Shown here in pieces: positions 45,021 to 53,412 of a stretch of DNA of 64,000 nt. Position 1 is the stretch's first letter; each line of letters begins with the position of its first letter. Below the pieces are notes generated by a model. That model was not told the origin of the DNA and made no database searches. It saw only the letters and a list, made by a program, of their open reading frames with translations. The position numbers and the translations under genes were made by a program. Origin of the DNA: Candidatus Thorarchaeota archaeon (GTDB lineage Archaea > Asgardarchaeota > Thorarchaeia > Thorarchaeales > Thorarchaeaceae); assembly GCA_004524445.1 (NCBI GenBank), contig SDNP01000004.1:1-64000 (forward strand), in the 5' to 3' direction.

Positions 45021-46268
45021 ATGAGTACATCAAAAGAGAAGATTTGGAAAAAAATAGATAAAGAACATGATGAAATTCTTAAACTGGCTGGTGATTTAAT
45101 CAGATTCCCCAGTGAGAACCCTCCTGGAGACATGACTGAGATTGCCGATTTTGTTGTTGAGTATCTATCGGATTATGGATTGGATTGTGAAACCCATGAA
45201 CCAGAATCTGGCGTGATCAACATTTTGTGCAAACTTGGATCTGGCAAAGAAAAACGCCTGGTTTTGAATGGTCACCTCGACGTTGTGCCTGTTGGTGACA
45301 AAGACGATTGGAGCTTTCCACCGTTCAGTGGGGAGGTGAAGGATGGCTTTCTCCTCGGTCGCGGTGCAAGCGACATGAAAGGAGGAGATACGGGTATCAT
45401 CAGCGCGATGAGGCTTCTTGTTGATTATGAAGATGAGTTGGATGGTACTGTTACGCTCACGCTTGTTCCCGACGAGGAAACCATGGGAGAATTGGGGACA
45501 GGATGGATTTTGGATGAGAAACTGGTAGACCCAACTGCATGTGTGATTGCAGAACCAACCGACCTACCTCTGATAGATATTGGACAGAAGGGAGCTTACT
45601 GGGGAAAAGTCGTTGTTAAAGGCACACCAATTCATGGTAGTCTTTCACCATATAAAGGAGATAGTGCAATTCGAAAAGCCTGCAAAGTCATGGAAAAAAT
45701 GTTCGATATCACCAAAGTCAACGTCGAGGCTCCGGAGGATATCAAGAAGGTTATTGAGGAATCTAAGCCTTTGATTGAAGACTTGATTGGCGAGGAAGGT
45801 GTTGGCATAATCCTGAGTTCACCCACGCTCAATATCGGGATAATAAGAGGAGGCAATAAGGTCAATATTGTTCCTGATAGATGTGAACTCGAATTCGATA
45901 TGCGATTGCCTATTGGTTTTGATGTCAGCAAAGCATCCGGGCATATGGAAGAAATCTTGAAGGACTTTGGTGAAGACGCAGTGCTCGATATTGGCACAGC
46001 GATTGACCCCAATTATACAGCCCCTGATGCCCCAATAGTCACATCGACAATGGAGAATGTTGAGAAGGTTCTTGGCAGAGAGCCTCGAATATTCACACAA
46101 TGGGCTTCAAGTGATGCAAGGCATTTCAGAAATCGAGGAATTGACACAGTACATTATGGACCAGCGATAATCGAGGGTATTCACGGAATCGATGAAAAGG
46201 TAAAAGCGGATGATGTCGTACAGGCAACCAAAGTATACACTGGAGTCGTCCTTGACTACCTTTCCTAA
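45021..46268 (+). CDS. M20 family metallopeptidase/deacylase (ArgE/DapE-like)
   Basis: 415 residues. VLNGHLDVVPVG gives the first metal site, GRGASDMKGG the bridging aspartate, and PDEETMGELGTGW the glutamate pair. The dimerisation domain begins after KGAYWGKVVVKG. The family cleaves acyl or peptide bonds of small substrates. It converges on aroM-like, DUF1177 and racemase genes, and an ECF transporter is nearby, which suggests uptake and hydrolysis of an amino-acid derivative. Confidence 0.88.
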   Translation: MSTSKEKIWKKIDKEHDEILKLAGDLIRFPSENPPGDMTEIADFVVEYLSDYGLDCETHEPESGVINILCKLGSGKEKRLVLNGHLDVVPVGDKDDWSFPPFSGEVKDGFLLGRGASDMKGGDTGIISAMRLLVDYEDELDGTVTLTLVPDEETMGELGTGWILDEKLVDPTACVIAEPTDLPLIDIGQKGAYWGKVVVKGTPIHGSLSPYKGDSAIRKACKVMEKMFDITKVNVEAPEDIKKVIEESKPLIEDLIGEEGVGIILSSPTLNIGIIRGGNKVNIVPDRCELEFDMRLPIGFDVSKASGHMEEILKDFGEDAVLDIGTAIDPNYTAPDAPIVTSTMENVEKVLGREPRIFTQWASSDARHFRNRGIDTVHYGPAIIEGIHGIDEKVKADDVVQATKVYTGVVLDYLS

Positions 46269-46292
46269 ACTGTCTTGATACTTCATCATGTT

Positions 46293-46330
46293 AGAGAGCT
46301 CAAATGGGTATCCACTCAGAGGAGCTCTCT
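46293..46330. terminator. Bidirectional hairpin overlapping the aroM-like 3' end
   Basis: AGAGAGCTC (46293-46301) and GAGCTCTCT (46322-46330) form a nine-base stem with a 20-base loop between convergent genes; the second arm lies within the last codons of the aroM-like gene. Confidence 0.5.
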
Positions 46331-46984
46331 GATAACCCTAGCAAGGATAGTACGTGACAGAAGAGCTGGCACGCCAACCTCTCTCTTCATGAAATCACTC
46401 AGCTCATCACTGTACCCGATGCAATCGAGTGCAATAAGGTCGACGCCTTCATTCCGAAATCGTTCTGCAATTCTCTCAATTTCATTCATATCTTGTTCTT
46501 GATAGGGGGAGAGATCTTGGACAAATACTTCAAGATTTTCACGTTTCCATTTCTCAGTCACAACTTTCTTCTGCTCGGGATTGGGTATCAAAACGCCTAA
46601 TTTACCTGATTGAAGAATGCCCTCCAATAATTGCCCCATTAATTCCGATGGTTTTAGCATAATCTTCTTTGATTGGAGTTCAGGAAACTCGCCAGTGCAG
46701 AGAATCGCGATAAAGTCAACTTCTGGCTCCAAATTCTGGATACATTGATTCATTTTTCCAACTATCTTGGAATGACCCAATTTTACTTCTGTCCCATCTG
46801 TCAATCGTGTGACAAGTAGCTCTTCCCCGGGAGAGGGCTCCAAGGCTCTTATTTCCTCCAGCGAGAGGTCATCAAGGGCACCACAGTGGATAGTTTCAAT
46901 ACTGGAGCCAAGAATAGGTTCTACATCTGTCATCACATCAGTTCGTGGTGATTGTCCAATAGTTATCATTGCGACCTTTTTCAT
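46316..46984 (-). CDS. AroM family protein
   Basis: 222 residues. TIGQSPRTDV at the N-terminus is the AroM signature, and the Asp/Glu racemase-like fold is suggested by LCTGEFPEL and LDCIGYSDEL, with cysteines at the two catalytic-loop positions. Function unproved, though AroM genes recur beside DUF1177 and racemase genes in bacteria. It is the last gene of the minus-strand unit beginning with the ECF ATPase. Confidence 0.85.
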   Translation of the reverse strand: MKKVAMITIGQSPRTDVMTDVEPILGSSIETIHCGALDDLSLEEIRALEPSPGEELLVTRLTDGTEVKLGHSKIVGKMNQCIQNLEPEVDFIAILCTGEFPELQSKKIMLKPSELMGQLLEGILQSGKLGVLIPNPEQKKVVTEKWKRENLEVFVQDLSPYQEQDMNEIERIAERFRNEGVDLIALDCIGYSDELSDFMKREVGVPALLSRTILARVIRELL

Positions 46985-47008
46985 TTGCTTGTCCTCTCTC
47001 TTTGTTGG

Positions 47009-47941
47009 TCACATTTTCCGAAGTTTTGAAGCCATCTCTCCATATCTATTCAGCAGAATATCGAGTTCATCTTCCCTATAGAATTTGCAGATTCCGCTGG
47101 TATAATCTCTCGCTACTTCGACGCAGAATCGTGCTGCACCCTCCAATCCGTTTACATAGTTAGCTCCTCCCCCACTACCAGGAACCGGTAGAGTGGCTGT
47201 GGTTGCCACCCCTACAAGAGGAGCCGAGGACATGACCCAAGGCTGCATTATGGAGTTGATATGATAAACATCGTTTCCATAAGGGGTAATATCTTGCATA
47301 GTTATTGGGGCGACAGCAGCCGCTTTGCCTGTCACTCGCTCGTAAATGTTGATTATATCATCACTTACCTTCAGAATCCAGCCATCTTTTACAGTAGGAG
47401 TTATTGCAAATCCTTCAGTTTTGATGACGCGATTTCCTTTTGTCGCGTCAACTGATAGAATAGCATCCATTCTGTCATCAACGAGCTCGCTCAATACATC
47501 CATGATGGGGACGGGGGAGATCATAAATGGAACTGGATCATGGGGTAATGTCGGGGCATCTGGTGCAACATGAGTTGTGACTATGACATCGCCCTCGAGT
47601 ACATCACCTCTTTTGGCGGATGTTGCCAGCTTCATAGCATCAGCCAAGGCAACAATCGCTCCATCTGCATCAGAAACCAAACCAAGCACCTCGGGTCGAG
47701 CTCCAATACCACCTAATTGCCCCACAATGCCAAGTGTTGGAGCATCCCCACCACTTTCCCCACCATTTTTTCCGGGGATGAGAACTTTCACTACATCTGT
47801 TTTTCCCTTATCACCCTCAAGGCGGGTTATGTCTATGTTCTCAACTCCAAATGGAACTAAGAATTCCTTAACTGCTTCGCCATCTATTTCCGGGTGGTCA
47901 ATTAGATCCATGATTTCGATAATTTGTTTCATACATGACAT
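47009..47941 (-). CDS. DUF1177 family protein
   Basis: 310 residues. The opening KQIIEIMDLIDHPEIDGEAVKEFL, the GIVGQLGGIGARPEVLGLVSDADGAIVALA core and VTTHVAPDAPT match DUF1177. Function is unknown; conserved histidine and aspartates in the last motif suggest a metal-dependent enzyme. It lies between aroM-like and racemase genes, with gaps of 24 and 6 bases. Confidence 0.85.
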   Translation of the reverse strand: MSCMKQIIEIMDLIDHPEIDGEAVKEFLVPFGVENIDITRLEGDKGKTDVVKVLIPGKNGGESGGDAPTLGIVGQLGGIGARPEVLGLVSDADGAIVALADAMKLATSAKRGDVLEGDVIVTTHVAPDAPTLPHDPVPFMISPVPIMDVLSELVDDRMDAILSVDATKGNRVIKTEGFAITPTVKDGWILKVSDDIINIYERVTGKAAAVAPITMQDITPYGNDVYHINSIMQPWVMSSAPLVGVATTATLPVPGSGGGANYVNGLEGAARFCVEVARDYTSGICKFYREDELDILLNRYGEMASKLRKM

Positions 47942-47947
47942 GACATT

Positions 47948-48628
47948 TCATTCTCCGTTCTGAATTTGATTTCCTCGCGCTGCATAGTAGGTAACTAGTC
48001 CCGATGAAATAACGGGGTCCACAACCGGTATATGCAATTCATTCCGGATTCTGGGTGCTAATCGTGCAGTTGAGAGACCCGTACAAGCTAAGAGAATTAC
48101 CCTAGCATGATTATCATCAACTAATTTTCGTGCCAAATCGATATACTTGTTTAGTGATTTATTGATATCAAGTGTCGTTTCAACATCTTCGGGCTTCAGG
48201 TAACTCCAAGTGGTTCGGCCCAATGCATCAGCGACCACTCCTGGTACCTTCTCATCTATTCCGAGAATACCGATAGGAAATCCCAGCGACCTAGCTACAT
48301 AGGCAGAGGTCCTTCCGGCTCCAACAACCGGAATCTCAAGCTTTTCTTGGAGCTCAGATACTCCAGGGTCTGCTGCACAGCTCACAAATAGAGCATTCAA
48401 ATCTTCATTTTTGACCATTCGATTAGCAGTTTCAATGACGTAAGGGATTGCGCGAGCTTCTTCTTCTTCATTCGGAATCCCACTTGGAAAACCATCAATT
48501 CTATCAGTGACCATCTGCAATTTAGGGTCTCGAACATATTCGGAGATTATCCGAGCATGTGTTCTGAGGAAATCCCAGTCATCTGTCGTGACGACGCGAA
48601 TAACTCCAATCTTTAATTTCGATGCCAT
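47948..48628 (-). CDS. Asp/Glu/hydantoin racemase family protein
   Basis: 226 residues. The two catalytic cysteines are VSCAADPG and LACTGLS, the pair used for cofactor-independent racemisation. The GIPNEEEEARAIPY segment and the C-terminal VVDPVISS loop fit the hydantoin racemase group. The substrate may be an amino acid derivative taken up by the ECF transporter encoded upstream. Confidence 0.88.
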   Translation of the reverse strand: MASKLKIGVIRVVTTDDWDFLRTHARIISEYVRDPKLQMVTDRIDGFPSGIPNEEEEARAIPYVIETANRMVKNEDLNALFVSCAADPGVSELQEKLEIPVVGAGRTSAYVARSLGFPIGILGIDEKVPGVVADALGRTTWSYLKPEDVETTLDINKSLNKYIDLARKLVDDNHARVILLACTGLSTARLAPRIRNELHIPVVDPVISSGLVTYYAARGNQIQNGE

Positions 48629-48678
48629 TTTCCTGTATCATCCTTTGAAGCTTGCAAGGCTGATAGCCCAGCAAGTCC

Positions 48679-49605
48679 TCATGCGCCAAGCCCTAGGAAG
48701 GATAGCAGCTGATTGAATAGAGCAATCAACCAGCCTATGATCCAACTCATGAAATCGATGATCCACTGAATGAGATTTGGTCGAAGGATGTTGTAAAGGA
48801 ACTGGTAGTTGAACCATCCATAGACCACGCTGAGTACAACGATTCCAAGAGTCATTAAGATTGCCAGAGCCAATACACCATAGTCCAAGGCTTTGAAGGA
48901 AATCTCCTGCCTAAACGTTCGGTTGGCAGGGTCATAGGTGAATGCTCTAGACTCAATAGTTCTGGAAATATCAATCCCTCTGAGTACAGTTAGATATATG
49001 CTAGGCACAATAACTGGAACATACGCTCTCATTTTTGTAATTGGGTTCCTTATATCGAATTTCGCACCTCTTGATTTTTGTGCTTCGATAACCGTACGGA
49101 ATTGATTGATCATCAGTGGGACAGATGCAAATGCAATTCCAAGGGAAACAGCAGCCTCAACCGGAAACCGTAGCCGCACCAATGCAATCAATAAATCTGA
49201 AACAGGCGTGACTAAGGTAATCAGTCGTGTAACAATAATGAAGAAGATGAATCTCTCTCCACTTGAAATACCAATCAATGTGGTTCGTAATGTTACAGGG
49301 CCAAACTCCGTGAAGGGAATCAGGTAGAAATATATGTAATCACCTGGCAGGGGAGGAACTGTTAGGTAATTGACCACAATAAATAGAATCATTGCGGGTA
49401 ACGATGCCTTCAGAACGAGCATCAGCTTTTCGCGAGGAATGCCAGCAACACGATACATTCCCAACGTCATCAGGAGAATGATAAAGAAGACTATCGGGTC
49501 GAAGACAACCACTGTTAGTATTACTAGACCCAAGAAGATGAATATCTTTGTCCGAGGATCCATTCTATGAAGAATGCTATCACCAGGCACGTATTCCATT
49601 GCCAT
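48679..49605 (-). CDS. ecfT: ECF transporter T component (EcfT)
   Basis: 308 residues. DSILHRMDPRTKIF at the N-terminus, the AQKSRGAKFD coupling-helix motif (Ala-Arg-Gly type) and TIESRAFTY are standard EcfT features, with about six membrane helices. It couples the ATPase to the S component. It starts one base after the fused ATPase ends. Confidence 0.88.
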   Translation of the reverse strand: MAMEYVPGDSILHRMDPRTKIFIFLGLVILTVVVFDPIVFFIILLMTLGMYRVAGIPREKLMLVLKASLPAMILFIVVNYLTVPPLPGDYIYFYLIPFTEFGPVTLRTTLIGISSGERFIFFIIVTRLITLVTPVSDLLIALVRLRFPVEAAVSLGIAFASVPLMINQFRTVIEAQKSRGAKFDIRNPITKMRAYVPVIVPSIYLTVLRGIDISRTIESRAFTYDPANRTFRQEISFKALDYGVLALAILMTLGIVVLSVVYGWFNYQFLYNILRPNLIQWIIDFMSWIIGWLIALFNQLLSFLGLGA

Positions 49606-51387
49606 CTACTGCTGACCTCCTTCTTTCAAGAGTTCTTCCATAAGACTCACCGCTTTCTCGATTGTAAGAATATCCGGCGGAACTTCAAACTTTTGGCTTA
49701 ATCGTATGAATAGCTGTGTCATTGCAGGGGGGGTAAGATGAGTGGTCGCTAATTGATCCGTTTGAATGAATACTTCTTCGGGAGTGCCATCTAGCAATAT
49801 TTTGCCATCATGCATTATTACACATCGCTCTGCATATTCTGCAGCTAATGACATATCGTGGGTTATCACAATTATTGTTTTGCCTTCTTTGTGTAATTCC
49901 CTCATGAGGTCCATAATCTCTCTGCGACGGCGAGGATCCTGTCCAGTTGTGGGCTCGTCAACGATTATTACGTCTGGATCTAGCGCTAGAATGGATGTGA
50001 TTACAACTCTCTGTCGGTCACCTTTGCTCAATGAATAGGGGCGCTCTTCCAACAAGTCTTCTATGTCCATTCTACGAGCAACTTCTTGCACTCGTTTCTT
50101 TCGCTCATCCTTCTTCATTCCGATATTTTTCAACCCAAACTCAAGCTCATCGGAAACCTTACTTGAAAAGAGCTGCTGGTCAGGGTTTTGGAAAACATAA
50201 CCAACATCAGTGACCAACTTGTAAGTCGGAATCTCCTGAGAGTCGGTTCCACGTATATATACCACCCCTTCTCCGGGTTCAAGAAGTCCGTTGAAGTGCT
50301 TGACAAGAGTTGTTTTGCCAGATCCATTCTGCCCCAATATTGCGGTAAACTCGTTTTCATGTATCTCCAAGTTCACTCCCTTTAGGGCATGTGTTCCAGT
50401 TTCATACCAGAATTGCACATCTTCGACACGAATCAATGCTTCTCCCTGTCTGGGGACAGATTCTCTATCTTTTACCTCATCCACCGGAGCTCCACCTGAC
50501 CGCTCTGGCACACCTGCCTTGGATAAGACATTGGAGAAGTATTCAACTCCTTCCTCCAAAGTCATGGGAATTTGTCCAAATTCATCGCCAATTAGCCCTT
50601 TGTCTCTTAACTGATATGCAAGTAACGACATCTGAGGTGGCCAAAGGCCGATGTCTCGAAGCATCTCAGCCTTTCCACCGAGGATTTCTCTTGGTGGACC
50701 CATGGCTACAATTTCACCTTCATTGAGAACCATAACACGATCTGCTATGTCGATTAAGGCTTCGAGCTCGTGCTCCACAAGGACGAATGTCTTGTTTTCC
50801 TCATCTGCAATCTTATGAATGAGGTCAAATACCTGTTCGGTTCCATAAGGATCCAAGTTCGAAGTTGGTTCGTCCAAAACATATATGTCAGGACTCATAG
50901 ATAAGATAGAGGCGAGAGCTAATGCTTGCTGCTGACCCCCTGACAGAGCGAAAGGGGGGCGATCCCTGGCATGATTTAGCCCGACGAAGTCGAGGGCATA
51001 ATCGATACGTTCTTCGATTTCTTCTCTAGGCAGAGCGATATTTTCGGGACCAAAGGCAACCTCTTCCGCAACTGAACCAGAAATCAACTGACTGGCGGGG
51101 TCTTGAAAGAGAAGCCCAACATGTCTCGATAACCTGCCCACATATGACTTCTGCGTGTCAATACCAGCGACGGTGATTTCACCCTCCAACTTCCCAGAAT
51201 AGAAATGGGGTATAAGGCCGTTCAGCAGGTTACAGAAAGTAGTCTTTCCCGCCCCATTAGGGCCTGTGAGTAGTAGAATCTCACCCTTATCTAGATCTAT
51301 AGAGATGTTCTTCAACACCTGTTCCGATGTCCCAGCATATCTCCAATTAACCTTCTTAACGGATACCTGTGGCTCTCCTTGACTCAT
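49606..51387 (-). CDS. Fused ECF transporter ATPase (EcfA1-EcfA2)
   Basis: 593 residues with two complete ABC ATPase domains. The first has GPNGAGKTTF, FQDPASQLISG, LSGGQQQALALASIL and VLDEPTSNLDP; the second has GQNGSGKTTLVKHFNG, FQNPDQQLFSSKV, LSKGDRQRVVITSIL and VDEPTTGQDP. LSKGD replaces LSGGQ in the second. The short linker lies at about 270-310. It powers substrate uptake with EcfT and an S component. It has its own TATA-like box at 51407-51420. Confidence 0.92.
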   Translation of the reverse strand: MSQGEPQVSVKKVNWRYAGTSEQVLKNISIDLDKGEILLLTGPNGAGKTTFCNLLNGLIPHFYSGKLEGEITVAGIDTQKSYVGRLSRHVGLLFQDPASQLISGSVAEEVAFGPENIALPREEIEERIDYALDFVGLNHARDRPPFALSGGQQQALALASILSMSPDIYVLDEPTSNLDPYGTEQVFDLIHKIADEENKTFVLVEHELEALIDIADRVMVLNEGEIVAMGPPREILGGKAEMLRDIGLWPPQMSLLAYQLRDKGLIGDEFGQIPMTLEEGVEYFSNVLSKAGVPERSGGAPVDEVKDRESVPRQGEALIRVEDVQFWYETGTHALKGVNLEIHENEFTAILGQNGSGKTTLVKHFNGLLEPGEGVVYIRGTDSQEIPTYKLVTDVGYVFQNPDQQLFSSKVSDELEFGLKNIGMKKDERKKRVQEVARRMDIEDLLEERPYSLSKGDRQRVVITSILALDPDVIIVDEPTTGQDPRRRREIMDLMRELHKEGKTIIVITHDMSLAAEYAERCVIMHDGKILLDGTPEEVFIQTDQLATTHLTPPAMTQLFIRLSQKFEVPPDILTIEKAVSLMEELLKEGGQQ

Positions 51388-51406
51388 GAATTAAGCAACT
51401 CGTGTA

Positions 51407-51420
51407 CAATTATTATAGAA
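51407..51420 (-). promoter_or_regulatory. TATA-like box for the EcfA-EcfT-racemase unit
   Basis: On the minus strand TTCTATAATAATTG lies about 20 to 33 bases before the start at 51387, downstream of the terminator that ends the S-component unit. Confidence 0.5.
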
Positions 51421-51482
51421 ACAATAGTAGCACCCCTATTTGAATCAGATGATTAGGCAATAGGATAGCAAAAAGAAAAGGG

Positions 51483-51501
51483 GAAAGGCCGGGGGCCTTT
51501 C
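51483..51501 (-). terminator. Strong terminator between S-component and ATPase genes
   Basis: GAAAGGCC and GGCCTTTC arms with a GGG loop, followed on the minus strand by CCCCTTTTCTTTTT. It ends the unit holding the S component and the small membrane protein. Confidence 0.75.
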
Positions 51502-51505
51502 TAGA

Positions 51506-51760
51506 CTAGAACCATTCCTGCTTTCTACCATACCATAGGCAGACAATCAGGATGATTATCACAACAACGGATAGAATGCCCTGTACTACCAGACTTGCAA
51601 TGGTACCTGAACCAAAGATGGCTTCTACGATGGGGAGAAGAATCCGCGTACCTAGTGCTTCAAACCCACCGCTAACGAAGAAGGTCACCAAAACGAAGAG
51701 AGCAAAAAGCACGACCAGACATACTAACCAGTACATCGTTTTCTTGTTATCCTCTACCAT
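51506..51760 (-). CDS. Small two-helix membrane protein of the ECF locus
   Basis: 84 residues: an N-terminal lysine cluster, a first helix at about 10-32, a second at 58-80, ending WYGRKQEWF. It overlaps the S-component gene by seven bases, so it is translated with it and may be an accessory subunit. No family recognised. Confidence 0.7.
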   Translation of the reverse strand: MVEDNKKTMYWLVCLVVLFALFVLVTFFVSGGFEALGTRILLPIVEAIFGSGTIASLVVQGILSVVVIIILIVCLWYGRKQEWF

Positions 51761-52317
51761 GGTGCCTCACCTTCCGACCATCCAAAGATATCAGGCAACG
51801 CTGCAACTACTGCGCTGAATATGACTATCTGGAAAATTCCATACAGTGTGTAGTACCATCCGAAGACAATCGGGTATGTTGGATAGAATGGATAGAATCC
51901 CAAGAGTGAGTTGGCAAATATGAACAGGGGAGCCTCAATAAAGAATTGAAGCAGCCAAGTCAGTATCCAAAACACAATCCAACGCTTCTTTTCGTCTTCT
52001 ATTTTTAGCACTACGTATTTCCATACAAATGCCCAGTAGATGCCTTTTACGGGTTGCAAGAGTAGGTCTACTTGCGGGAGACCCGAGGGAATTCCTCTAG
52101 CGATACCAACAATAATTCCGACTATTGGTCCTCCTGCCATTCCTGCAAGAATTGGCATTAGAGCACCTGGTCCAATGACCAAAGGCGGAACCATAGGAAT
52201 CGCAATTCCCAAGGCTCTGAACGCAAACGCCGCAGCACCGAATGCTGCCGCTAAACCCATCTGGCGACTTGTGATGAAGGGCTTTCGTCCTCCTTCTGTT
52301 TCACCCAATACGTTCAC
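51754..52317 (-). CDS. ECF transporter S component
   Basis: 187 residues, about six membrane helices. Features of an S component: a polar N-terminus with basic residues, an Ala-rich first helix (GLAAAFGAAAFAFRALG), then GALMPILAGMAGGPIVGIIVGIARG, a small-residue region that packs on EcfT. The substrate is not evident; proximity to racemase, AroM and M20 genes suggests an amino-acid-like or hydantoin-like compound. It lies upstream of the other ECF genes. Confidence 0.8.
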   Translation of the reverse strand: MNVLGETEGGRKPFITSRQMGLAAAFGAAAFAFRALGIAIPMVPPLVIGPGALMPILAGMAGGPIVGIIVGIARGIPSGLPQVDLLLQPVKGIYWAFVWKYVVLKIEDEKKRWIVFWILTWLLQFFIEAPLFIFANSLLGFYPFYPTYPIVFGWYYTLYGIFQIVIFSAVVAALPDIFGWSEGEAPW

Positions 52318-52345
52318 CTCTCGATAGAATACAGTGTGCGTCCCC

Positions 52346-52359
52346 CGTTTTATTTATTG
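52346..52359 (-). promoter_or_regulatory. TATA-like box for the S-component unit
   Basis: On the minus strand CAATAAATAAAACG lies about 30-42 bases before the ATG at 52317. Confidence 0.5.
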
Positions 52360-52445
52360 CGGAAACCCAATTAGAACTCGATTTGGTTAGATTTACACGT
52401 GATTCATACTAGATTCTATTTCCAAATTGAAAAAGAAAAGAAAGG

Positions 52446-52465
52446 AGAGTACCCTGTGGTACTCT
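52446..52465 (-). terminator. Terminator after enoyl-CoA hydratase
   Basis: AGAGTACC and GGTACTCT arms with a CTGT loop, followed on the minus strand by a T-rich tract (CCTTTCTTTTCTTTTT). Confidence 0.75.
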
Positions 52466-52473
52466 GAGCTGGT

Positions 52474-53286
52474 TTACTTACCCGTGAACTTGCCTCGTCT
52501 CTTCTCGAAGACTGCAGAGATGCCTTCAGCCAAGTCTTCTGTTTCAAAGCATGCCACTGCGGCTTCAACTTCGAATTCAAGATTATCGTCATAATCTTCT
52601 TCAAAAGCCATATGTGTTGCTTTCTTAGCCCAGTTCAATGCAATTGGCGCATTGCCGCCGAGCTTGGCACCGTACCACATTGCTTGACTCAGAAGCTCTT
52701 CTTTGGGCACAACTTTGCTGACAAGACCCATTTCCAGTGCCTCTTCTCCGGATACCTGGCCACCGGTAAGGATCAGCTCCATTGCTTTACCGAGACCGAT
52801 AATGCGGGGTAATCTGACACAGCCACCCCACGCGGGAATCAAACCGAGACTAACCTCGGGAGTGCCAATTTTTGCTTCTTCATCACAAACACGGATATCA
52901 CATGCGAGTGCGATCTCGGTACCTCCCCCAAGACAGAGGCCATGAATCGCCGCAATGACAGGTTTGCTGAGTTTCGCAATTGTGTCAATAGCTTTTTGTC
53001 CTTGTCCAACCAGGTCCTTGACTTCTTCACTTTTGCCAAGAAGTCCTTGAGCCATCTTTAGGTCAGCACCAGTACAAAAGACTTTATCATGTGCTGATGC
53101 TAAGACGACGGAGCGAACATCATCATCCTTCTCTGCTTCTTCAAGAGCAGCGACCAAATCCTGTATAAACTGGTCATTAATGCTGTTCAGCGAGTCAACA
53201 CGGTTGAACTTGATTAAGGCAACGTTCTTCACAGGTGAGAGAAACGAACCTTCCTTTGAGTATAGCATTGTTTCGAATTCGGGCAT
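52474..53286 (-). CDS. Enoyl-CoA hydratase/isomerase
   Basis: 270 residues from the ATG at 53286, preceded by AAGGTGG five bases upstream; the open frame to 53394 would run through a promoter-like box. Crotonase motifs: VFCTGADLKMAQ, AAIHGLCLGGGTEIALACDI and GTPEVSLGLIPAWGGC, with both catalytic-type glutamates. Active on enoyl-CoA. It has its own TATA-like box and terminator and so may be expressed apart from the dehydrogenase upstream. Confidence 0.88.
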   Translation of the reverse strand: MPEFETMLYSKEGSFLSPVKNVALIKFNRVDSLNSINDQFIQDLVAALEEAEKDDDVRSVVLASAHDKVFCTGADLKMAQGLLGKSEEVKDLVGQGQKAIDTIAKLSKPVIAAIHGLCLGGGTEIALACDIRVCDEEAKIGTPEVSLGLIPAWGGCVRLPRIIGLGKAMELILTGGQVSGEEALEMGLVSKVVPKEELLSQAMWYGAKLGGNAPIALNWAKKATHMAFEEDYDDNLEFEVEAAVACFETEDLAEGISAVFEKRRGKFTGK

Positions 53287-53330
53287 TTTTACCACCTTAG
53301 CGCTACTATACTGCTCTGATGAATGTACCG

Positions 53331-53340
53331 CCTTATAAAC
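53331..53340 (-). promoter_or_regulatory. TATA-like box for enoyl-CoA hydratase
   Basis: On the minus strand GTTTATAAGG, preceded by GGAG (a possible BRE), lies about 45 bases before the ATG at 53286. Confidence 0.5.
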
Positions 53341-53383
53341 CTCCTTCATTGAGGAGTCAACACAGTTTAAAAAAGAAAGGAAT

Positions 53384-53403
53384 GGCAAGGACATTGCCTT
53401 GCC
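53384..53403 (-). terminator. Terminator after 3-hydroxyacyl-CoA dehydrogenase
   Basis: GGCAAGG and CCTTGCC arms with a six-base loop, followed on the minus strand by ATTCCTTTCTTTTTT. Confidence 0.75.
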
Positions 53404-53412
53404 AGAAGTAGA

